Below, one piece after another: positions 57,017 to 64,000 of a stretch of DNA of 64,000 bases. The stretch's first letter is position 1. Each line of letters begins with the position of its first letter. The notes beneath the pieces were generated by a model, which made no database searches, was not told where the DNA came from, and saw only the letters and a program-made list of their open reading frames with translations. A program made the position numbers and the translations under genes. Source of the stretch: Bog-473 sp963706555 (GTDB lineage: Bacteria; Actinomycetota; Acidimicrobiia; Acidimicrobiales; RAAP-2); the NCBI GenBank assembly GCA_963706555.1, contig OY970164.1, positions 124,001 to 188,000 of the forward strand. Direction: 5' to 3'.

Positions 57017-58803
57017 TTATGCACTGGGACGAAGGCCGACTTCGACCTTCCGCTCGACGGCGGCAATCTGAAGCGCAAGATAGTGCGAGAACATCCGACA
57101 TTGAAAAATGCTTCCGAGCATAAACCAGAGGCCGGGTTGCGGAGTCGTCCTCCACGCGTTGCGGATCTCTCCTTCATCGTCCATTCCCCAGATTGGGCCC
57201 ACTCGATCAGCCACTGAGTCACCAAACGATGCCCTCACGCCTTCTTGGATGCTTTTAAATCCGGTAGCGAAAATAACTGCATCGAATGGAACACTCGTTC
57301 CATCAGTTAGAACGATTCCACTCTCTACGAATCGAAGTATTTCGTCGCTCTGATATACAGGAATCTCGCCGTTCGCAATCAGCTCTGAACAACCAATATT
57401 CAAATAATACCCCCCTCCCTGCCGAAAGTACTTAAACTGAAATCCTGTTCCATCCTCTCCGACATCCGTGCGAAACCCTACTGAATTCAAACCCTCGATA
57501 AGTTCCTTGTCGAGCTCGGCGGCCTCTCTCGTGAGAGTTCTATGCACTTCCTTTAACAAGGGGAACGGAATCGACACGTTGATTAGGTCACTCTTGAAGG
57601 TGGGGGTATCTTCACTATACAGAGAATGCAGCTTTTCGCGCTCGGATCCAAGCTAACCACAGTTGTTGAACCTCGCTGCACGATCGAAACGTCGGCCTCT
57701 GACGCATATAGATCCTGGGCGATGTCATGGCCGCTGTTCCCGGTCCCAAACACCAGCACCCTCTGACCCGAGTATTCTGTACCTGTAACGAATTCATTTG
57801 AGTGCAAGACCCGACCGGTGAAGTTGTCAATGCCCTCAAACGTCGGAACATTGGGAATTCCACTAACTCCCGTCGCCATCACGACGTGATTCGGACGAAG
57901 TTCAATCTGTCCAACACCCTTCCGTTCAACGCTGGCTCGCCAGTTCTGTTCTGTTTCGATATATTCAGCCTTCAGAAAGGTCGTTCCTGTCCAGCAGTTG
58001 ATCTCCATACTTTCTACATATGATTCGAGCCAGTTTGCCAGCTTGTCCTTTGAAATGTAAATCGGCCAAGAAGCTGGAAATGGCAAGTAAGGCAAATGGT
58101 TCGCCCACACCTCATTGTGGAGCGTCAGGGAATCGTATCGATTGCGCCAGTTATCACCTACTCGAGCCGCGGACTCCACCACCAGTGTTGATACTCCCAA
58201 CTGCGTCAGACGAGCTGCGATCGATAAGCCAGCCTGGCCAGCCCCGACCACCAGAACTTCGGGATCGCTATCCGCAAATTCGCGAACATCGTTCCTCACG
58301 TCTCGCCAGTTTCGACTCCCGAAGTTCCGCACGCCTTTCGGTCTACGATGTCCCGTCGACTCCGGCAACGCCCACAGCTCTTCTAGGCTAGTTAGCAGGG
58401 TCCACGCCTTAACATTACGATCGTTATCATCCACTTCTACGAGTCGAACCAAGCCGCAAACTCGCCCGTTAGGCAGGTGGAGATCTACAAATACATCCGT
58501 CGTCGGTCGTCCACAGAGCGACGAACGAAACGGAGGGAAGTGGCGAGAAACTGACACCTCAACGGAATCGTTGACGATGCCTGCGAGGTGACACTGGATC
58601 TTTTCCACTCCACTGAGCGTTTGTAGGGTACCGGTAACGGCAAGCAAGTCGCGCCACAAGCAGTCGCGAACAAAGAGTGATTCCGCTCGACATTCGTTCG
58701 AACCAGACAGCATCCGCTTGAATCCGCACACCCATTCTTCAGCTATGTGAGGTATGTCTTGCTCGCTAACCCTGCCTTCTATTTCGGACTGAAGCACATC
58801 CAA
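57017..58803 (-). pseudogene. FAD-dependent monooxygenase (flavin-containing type), frameshifted
   Basis: The first frame (58803-57583) has an NTF2-like N-terminal domain (about residues 20-145), the FAD fold VLVVGAGQAGLSIAARL (183-199), GDNWRNRYDSLTLH and the NADPH fold VLVFGTGNSGHDIAQDL. The second (to 57017) has SDLINVSIPFPLLKEVHRTL, FDAVIFATGFKSIQ and PGLWFMLGSIFQCRMFSHYL. Between them the frame changes near an AAAA run (57633-57636); reading KLHSLYSEDTPTFKSDLINV joins the parts to about 590 residues. The intact family hydroxylates or does Baeyer-Villiger chemistry. Mutation or sequencing error cannot be told apart. Confidence 0.87.
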
Positions 58804-58955
58804 CCCTTTCTACTAAGCGGATCCACTCTTAAAGCGACAATCGCCTATGGACTACCCTTCCCCTCCACACTTCGGCGATGAGCATGCACGGAGAACGCCA
58901 CATAAGGCCGAAGTTGCCTACACCTGCCTCAGCGTCGTTCGGATTATCGGGTTCG

Positions 58956-60331
58956 CTATTTGTTGTTTGACGGTGTTGGGTCGACGCTGCGGGCGACCAA
59001 GGTCGGCAGTTCGGCTGTGACAAATCGGTCGATGAGCTCGAAGTCGACGTCTTCGGCCGGCTTGAGATAGCCACTACGGGTATCAAAGGCAGCAACCAGG
59101 CGATCATCGACGGCCTTGTCCAGTAGGTCTTCGGCCCTGGAGCATTGATCCGCTCGGCGATCGCCGCCAGCTTGGGTCGGTCAAGGCCGAAGACCCGGAT
59201 CATGTTCTCTCCCAGCATTAGGCGGGCTTCGTCCTCGGTGACGCCGTGGAGGAGGGCGCGGAGATGGTCGTGGGTTTTGGGCCAGGTTCCTTCCGGGTGG
59301 GGGTAGTCACGGCCGAAACCGATTTGGCGGATGCCGATCTGATTGCGCATCTCGATTTCCGACCGCTTCATGAACGAGAGGCCGGCAACGAAATGCTCCT
59401 TCCAGTATTCGCTCGGCTTGCGCTTGGCCGGAACCTCGGAGCGCTCGAACCAATTGTCGAGCCGAGCGAGCGTGGGGGGAACCCAGTCAGCTCGGATCTC
59501 AGTCATCAACATGCGCAATTTCGGGTGCCGGTCGAACACGCCGCCGAGCATGAGCTCCCAGACTGCCTTGCGGGGCAGTGGGTCGAAGGCGAAGAACGAA
59601 TCCTTGGAGTTACTCACGAACTGGTCTATGCCTGAGCCCGATTCTTCGTTGGCCAGACTGGCCAGCTTCTCCAGGGTCGGGTTCAGCGTACCCTGCTCGT
59701 TGCCGTAGCCGGCGTGGATGGCGATGTGTAGCCCGAGGTCTTCGCAAGCCGACCAGAAGGGATCGAAGTACTTGTCGTAAAGAGGCGGCAGGTCGGGGTG
59801 AGGGACGTTGCCCGGTATAAACACGCCGAAGAATCCGTGCTCCTTCAACCACCTCAACTCGGCCAGCGCCACATGCATGTCAAAGCATTGCCCCGAGTCG
59901 CCGACCAGCAATAGGCGCCCTTCGGGATCGGACAGGCACTCGGCGGTCCAACGGTGCCAGGCCCGGCGGCCCGCGTCTTGGACTTCCACGGGCGCAGCGT
60001 GGTTCCCCATAGTCGTCCACATAGAGACGATATCTGGGCCACCGTTGTAGACGGTTTCGGCGGCTATACCTTCGCGGTTCATCTCGCGTATCCTGGTGTC
60101 GATATCCCAGAACCCTCGGCGACCGCCAGAGCGAATGATGCGCTCGTCGTCCAGCGCCTCAAGCACATCTGGTGGATATCTCATCACCCGAGGCATGATC
60201 GCCACGTGCGTCTCGTTTTCTTTGGCCAACCCCGGCAAGAGATGGTGGTAACGACGCTCGATGTACGTTGCCCACAGATCGGGAGGGCAGCAGGCGTGGC
60301 CGTCGGTCGACACGAGAATGAACCTAGACAC
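58956..60331 (-). pseudogene. Amidohydrolase family 2 protein with a C-terminal frameshift
   Basis: From GTG 60331 it reads SRFILVSTDGHACCPPDLWA (D-x-H metal motif), has LRWLKEHGFFGVFIPGNVPH, and GRDYPHPEGTWPKTHDHLRA near the C-terminus. The open frame then runs on to 58829 as Ser/Pro-rich nonsense, whereas the next frame continues AEDLLDKAVDDRLVAAFDTR, GYLKPAEDVDFELIDRFVTA and stops at 58956. The change lies at CCC 59135-59137; one more C would fuse them. Only about 60 C-terminal residues are affected, so partial function is possible. The leader from 60367 overlaps the neighbour and is not used. Confidence 0.85.
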
Positions 60332-60466
60332 AGTTACCCCTTTCAAACAGGCGCACAAGTGCTCCACCTGGAATTTCCTGTAACTCTGGATCGGCAGTTT
60401 CGTGGTTGGCGCAAATGTCTTGGCCAGAATGGACGCTGACCTGGAGCGCCCCCAGTAAGTCCGTTC

Positions 60467-61058
60467 TCATCGGGGCGGGATCTCCTCGTAGGCGCTGTCG
60501 AGTGGGACCTGTAGGCCGCCCGCGGACGCGGCTAACACAGCCGTACCAGGCCGCGGTCAGCACCAGTTCGAGCAGTTCCTTTTCACTAAAGGCCGAACGA
60601 AGGCTGCTCCAGGTTTTGTCGGTGATCGTGGCGGTGTCGGCCAACTCGTCGGCCATGGCAAGGACTGACCGCTCCGCCTCGGAGAAGAGCTCGCTGTCCT
60701 GCCATACAGCGAGTGCACGGAGTTTGGCTTCGCTAATGCCACCTTGGATGGCCATCGACCAATGCGGATACCACTGGTAATCCGTGGCGTTGACTTGTGA
60801 GGTCCGCATGATGATCAGCTCTCGAATACCGCGATCCGACATCGCGTCGCTGCGTAGTTTCCATGCGAACTCGATCCATGCCTCAAGCAGCGTCGGCGCG
60901 TTGGCGAGGGTGCGGTAGAGATTTGAAATGTTGGGCATCGATTCACGGACCTCTGCGTAGACCCGCACCACTGTCTCCTCAGTAGCGTCGTCGCCGACCA
61001 GAGTCAGCCGTGTCATCTGCGTTGGGGTCACCGGCTGATCAGACTCTTGCGCTGGCAT
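60467..61058 (-). pseudogene. Carboxymuconolactone-decarboxylase/AhpD-like protein, frameshifted near its end
   Basis: From ATG 61058 it reads ARDxx-type helices SMPNISNLYRTLANAPTLLE and WIEFAWKLRSDAMSDRGIRE, LIIMRTSQVNATDYQWYPHW, and SEKELLELVLTAAWYGCVSRV, typical of the CMD family in which a Cys/His pair acts as reductant or the fold serves decarboxylation; here the Cys is replaced (NATDYQWYPH). After CVSRV the open frame becomes Arg/Pro-rich and runs to 60324, but the next frame gives GGLQVPLDSAYEEIPPR and a stop at 60467, the normal family end. The change is near 60522. It starts 2 bp after the amidohydrolase gene. Confidence 0.8.
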
Positions 61059-61060
61059 AG

Positions 61061-62326
61061 TCAGAAGGCCTTTGGATCGTTCTGGATATCCACTGGTACC
61101 GGATGGCGGAACAGCTTCGATGCCGTCTGCCAAGTGACCTTGCGGATCACTTCGGGGCTGAGACCCTTTACCTGGTTGTGCACATGGGCCTGGGTATTGG
61201 GCCAGCTGCTGTCCATGTGGGGATAATCGGCTTCCACCATGACTCTATCGCTGCCGATCCGGTCGATCTGGACGAACGAGGACGGATCATCCACCGAGCA
61301 CAACCAGAAATTGCGCTGGAACGTCTCGGCTGGAGTCAGGTCGAAATCATCCCACGTGCGATATACTTCCTTGGAACGTACGAAGCTGTGCTCGAGACGG
61401 TCCAGTAGCCCCGCCACCCAGCCGATGCCGCCTTCTGAGAGGCATATTTTGAGATCCGGGAAGCGAGCCGGGATCAGCGAGTACACCCAGTCGACGGCCG
61501 TGTACATAGCGAAGAGGCCGAACAACAACGATGAGATCTCCGGCGACGCATCCGCCGACGTCGCCGGGAGTGCCCCACCCGAGCCGGTGTGGAGGCAGAG
61601 CACGGTCTGAGTCTCGGCACACGCGGCCATAATCGGGTCCCATACCCGGCTGTTGGCCGAAGGGAAGCCGAGCTTCTCCGGAGCCTCAGGGAACGACACC
61701 GCACGAAAGCCACGGGCCGCGTTGCGCCGGATCTCTTCCGCTCCGACCACGGGATCGTGAAGCCACGGGATCTGGCAAGGAATGATGCGATCCGGGTACG
61801 GCCCGGCCCAGTCCGCCAGGTGCCAGTCGTTCCACGCTCGGATCGTCGCCAGGGAAAGCTCCAGATCGCCAGTGGACGTCTGGATCCGCCCTCCGCCAAA
61901 GCCGGTCAACATGGACGGGAAGTTCAGCGAGGCGTACACGCCATCGAGGTCCATGTCGGCGATACGCGCATGGATATCCCAGGTTCCACGGCGCATCTCG
62001 TCGAACGACTTGGGGTCGCCGGACTCGATGAGCGGACGGCCCGCGGTGGCATCCAGTCCTACGTAGGCGATCACCTTCCCATCGAACTGCCACCATTCGT
62101 GGCCGGTCCCGTCGACCACGACCCGGGGTGCCCGGTCTGCGAACTTGGCTGGTACTCGGCCGACGAATGCATCACGAGGTTCCATCAGGTGGTCGTCTAC
62201 CGAAACAATCGTGTAGGTCCGCTCCGCTTTCGGAGGGTCGGGTAGGAGCGTGACGGACTCGACCCGCGGCCGGTACCGGGGGTCGGTCTTCTTGCGATCG
62301 GCGTGTTCTTCTTGGGTGACCGTCAC
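61061..62326 (-). CDS. Amidohydrolase family 2 metal-dependent hydrolase
   Basis: GTG 62326 follows GGAGGAGG by 4 bp; the frame to 62437 overlaps the neighbour and is not used. The 421-residue protein has TIVSVDDHLMEPRDAF (D-x-H type motif), WDIHARIADMDLDGVYASLN, HTGSGGALPAT, LKICLSEGGIGWVAGLLDRL and VMVEADYPHMDSSWPNT with the terminal Asp. It is the second gene of a minus-strand operon: amidohydrolase - amidohydrolase - CMD-like - amidohydrolase. Confidence 0.92.
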   Translation of the reverse strand: MTVTQEEHADRKKTDPRYRPRVESVTLLPDPPKAERTYTIVSVDDHLMEPRDAFVGRVPAKFADRAPRVVVDGTGHEWWQFDGKVIAYVGLDATAGRPLIESGDPKSFDEMRRGTWDIHARIADMDLDGVYASLNFPSMLTGFGGGRIQTSTGDLELSLATIRAWNDWHLADWAGPYPDRIIPCQIPWLHDPVVGAEEIRRNAARGFRAVSFPEAPEKLGFPSANSRVWDPIMAACAETQTVLCLHTGSGGALPATSADASPEISSLLFGLFAMYTAVDWVYSLIPARFPDLKICLSEGGIGWVAGLLDRLEHSFVRSKEVYRTWDDFDLTPAETFQRNFWLCSVDDPSSFVQIDRIGSDRVMVEADYPHMDSSWPNTQAHVHNQVKGLSPEVIRKVTWQTASKLFRHPVPVDIQNDPKAF

Positions 62327-62360
62327 CGAACCTCCTCCATGATCGCATCGAGCTGGACTC

Positions 62361-63617
62361 TCATTCGCCGACCTTGGCGGGAATAGGGATGTGGTACAAC
62401 TCGGCAGCGTTGTCCTGAAAGATTCGCTGCCGAGCATGGTCGTCGAGACCGGCCAGTGCCATGGTCAGGCGCTCCCGGGGACTCGGATAGAGGCACGTCG
62501 GATGCGGGATGTCCGTCTCGACCAGGACGTTGTTGACCCCGATGTTTTCAATCAGCTTTGCCGGCCCGATCTTCTCGAACCAGAACATCACGTATATGTG
62601 GTCTCGAAAGTACTCGGTCGGTCGACGTTGGGCGAAACTGGCTTCCTCACCATCCCCGATCATCTCGTCCAAGTTGTACTCCAGCGCCTCGAGCAGGCTG
62701 GGCACCCACCCGATGCCGCTCTCAGCCGAGACGATCTTCAGTTTGGGATAGCGATCGAAGAGGTCGCTCATGAGCAGGTTGGCAATGATCCGGACGTTAC
62801 TCATCGTCACCAGAGTCGACAGCACGACCAAGCGCCTTTTCGGCGCGAACGAGTTCCACGCCTGACTGAGACCGGTGCTGGATGCATTGACGCTCGCCTG
62901 CGTCCGAATGCGGCGCGAGGCGTCGACTTCCGCTTTGGTCATGCCTGAACCGATGTGGAAGTTCATCACCGCTCCCGACTGGTCGGCCAGGTCCCACATC
63001 GGCTCGAAGTACGGCTCGGGAAGTTCGGGTAAACCGATCAGCTCGGGCTTGTCGGACAGCGTGAAGCCGGTCATCCCATTATCGAGTAGGCGACCCATCT
63101 CTTTGACTGTGAGGTCCATGTCCCACACTGGGAGCATGGCCTGTGGGTAAAGGCGCCCGCCGGAATCGTGTTGCACCTCGACGAGGAAGTCGTTGTAGAT
63201 CTGCAGGACCACGAGCCGTTGAGCGAGATCTTCGATGGCAAAGATGTGATTCGAGGTGAAACCGATGCCGTTGGGATAGCAGACCTGAGCGTATATCCCG
63301 AGTGTGTCCAAGAGCTTCAGCCGCTCGCGGACGTCCCAGGCCGACGGGTCGATGCGGTCAAAGGGCTGCAGCACCTGCTGGCCCAAAGCTTTCTGACCGC
63401 CCGCGCCGATCACGTTCCCGCCGGTGCTACCCCACAGCTCGCCATCGAGATACCACCCAGTGACCCCATCAACAGTCTGCTGCCGGGGTACCTGGTCTTG
63501 CATCGATGCCGGCACTCGAGCCGACCACAGGTCGGGGGGTTCTGTGAAATGGGAATCACAGTCAATCAACAGGACATCAGTCGACAACTCGTCCGCACTT
63601 CCTACCGATTTCGACAT
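62361..63617 (-). CDS. Amidohydrolase family 2 metal-dependent hydrolase
   Basis: ATG 63617 follows GGGAGG by 4 bp, and the predicted promoter at 63673-63715 lies upstream of it, ruling out the longer frame to 63674. The 418-residue protein has LLIDCDSHFTEPPDLW (D-x-H motif), LKIVSAESGIGWVPSLLEAL and VLVETDIPHPTCLYPS. It leads the amidohydrolase operon. Of the six such proteins here it is nearest in pattern to 61061-62326. Confidence 0.92.
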   Translation of the reverse strand: MSKSVGSADELSTDVLLIDCDSHFTEPPDLWSARVPASMQDQVPRQQTVDGVTGWYLDGELWGSTGGNVIGAGGQKALGQQVLQPFDRIDPSAWDVRERLKLLDTLGIYAQVCYPNGIGFTSNHIFAIEDLAQRLVVLQIYNDFLVEVQHDSGGRLYPQAMLPVWDMDLTVKEMGRLLDNGMTGFTLSDKPELIGLPELPEPYFEPMWDLADQSGAVMNFHIGSGMTKAEVDASRRIRTQASVNASSTGLSQAWNSFAPKRRLVVLSTLVTMSNVRIIANLLMSDLFDRYPKLKIVSAESGIGWVPSLLEALEYNLDEMIGDGEEASFAQRRPTEYFRDHIYVMFWFEKIGPAKLIENIGVNNVLVETDIPHPTCLYPSPRERLTMALAGLDDHARQRIFQDNAAELYHIPIPAKVGE

Positions 63618-63672
63618 AGAACCTCCCTCAACACCGTTACGCGACCCGACCCGACGACATACGAGCCCTCCC

Positions 63673-63715
63673 ATGTTACTTCACTCTCAGGCAATTATTC
63701 AACAGTGTAGTTGAT
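63673..63715 (-). promoter_or_regulatory. Operator-promoter, site 11 (TTCAAC-AGTGTA-GTTGAT)
   Basis: The repeat is 63698-63715. On the minus strand TTGAAT, 18 bp, TAACAT (63678-63673) gives a start of transcription about 50 nt before ATG 63617. Confidence 0.65.
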
Positions 63716-63736
63716 TCAATGCTCACCCTATCCAGT

Positions 63737-64000
63737 CGGCTCCTGTCCCCGGGCGTATCAGGCCGCTCACGCAATTCAACAGCGTGGTCTTCCCCGCCCC
63801 GTTCGGGCCGACGATGCCGAATACCTCCCCTTCACTCACGTGGAACGACACATCGTTGACGGCTCGGACCCCGCCGAACTCAACGGTGATTCCTGCCACG
63901 TCGAGCATCACGTCGCCTTCACTCATGTGACGCCGCCGAGTACCGTCCCCGACGGGACAGCCTCCGTGCTCTGTTGATCGACCAGGACTCCGTGGTCGAG
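63737..64000 (-). repeat. Inverted copy of the livF-livG junction (264 bp)
   Basis: Read on the minus strand this is the same as 27142-27405: the last 78 bases of livF, the ATGA overlap and the first 190 bases of livG (ATG at 63926). The translated sequences are identical over the whole length. Identity stops at 63737 and the livG frame ends a few codons later at 63723. The copy continues beyond the window. Confidence 0.9.

Noticed and set aside
60324..60466. C-terminal extension of the CMD-like protein in the long frame
   Set aside because: The Arg/Pro-rich tail overlaps the next gene's start, whereas the adjacent frame gives a family-like end at 60467.

Overview
The window looks like a chromosomal segment of a high-GC actinomycete. 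The evidence is the gene content: F420/luciferase-type monooxygenases, a mycofactocin-type short-chain dehydrogenase, CaiB/BaiF CoA-transferases, acyl-CoA dehydrogenases, Liv-type ABC importers in fused actinobacterial form, and GTG starts behind GGAGG ribosome sites. Genus and order cannot be fixed from the sequence. No rRNA, tRNA or CRISPR array was seen.

Layout. (1) 1-9.1 kb is accessory DNA: an IS256 end, a DUF3024 gene, a tiny HTH gene missed by length cut-offs, an HNH endonuclease gene split by a complete IS21 element, a secreted protein with an in-frame stop, two small Cys-motif genes and a GGDEF diguanylate cyclase. (2) 9.4-24 kb, minus strand: DoxX, a Liv importer (binding protein, fused LivH-LivM-LivG, LivF), a frameshifted FAD dehydrogenase, a tandem CaiB/BaiF CoA-transferase, an HSL-type esterase and an amidohydrolase. 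(3) 24.4-28 kb, plus strand: a second Liv importer (livHMFG). (4) 28.8-42.1 kb: P450, amidohydrolases, a third Liv-type binding protein, aldo/keto reductase, aldehyde dehydrogenase, luciferase-like oxidoreductase, a broken TetR regulator, an FAH hydrolase and an M24-like protein. (5) 42.3-46.0 kb: an IS256 element with TSD whose transposase gene is interrupted by a group II intron. (6) 46.8-63.7 kb: three SDRs, an acyl-CoA ligase, two broken acyl-CoA dehydrogenases, a second luciferase-like enzyme, a broken FAD monooxygenase, a broken CMD/AhpD-like protein and three amidohydrolases. (7) The last 264 bp are an inverted copy of the livF/livG junction at 27.1-27.4 kb.

Together the genes read as a catabolic island for an unknown, probably hydrophobic or cyclic carboxylated compound: uptake (Liv), CoA activation (ligase, CoA-transferases), oxidation (P450, monooxygenases, SDRs, acyl-CoA dehydrogenases, aldehyde dehydrogenase) and C-C or ring cleavage (amidohydrolase-2, FAH). 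The substrate is not deducible.

The most notable non-gene signal is an 18-bp inverted repeat, GTCAAC-N6-GTTGAC with few variants, found at eleven intergenic positions across 48 kb, nearly all just upstream of catabolic genes. In most of them the gene-proximal half-site is also the -35 hexamer, with a -10-like hexamer 17-18 bp further on. This is the signature of one repressor regulon covering the whole island. The only TetR gene in the window is frameshifted. Several other genes carry single-base frameshifts, and there are scattered decayed fragments of genes resembling ones that are intact elsewhere in the window, so the island is either decaying and rearranging or the assembly has uncorrected indels.
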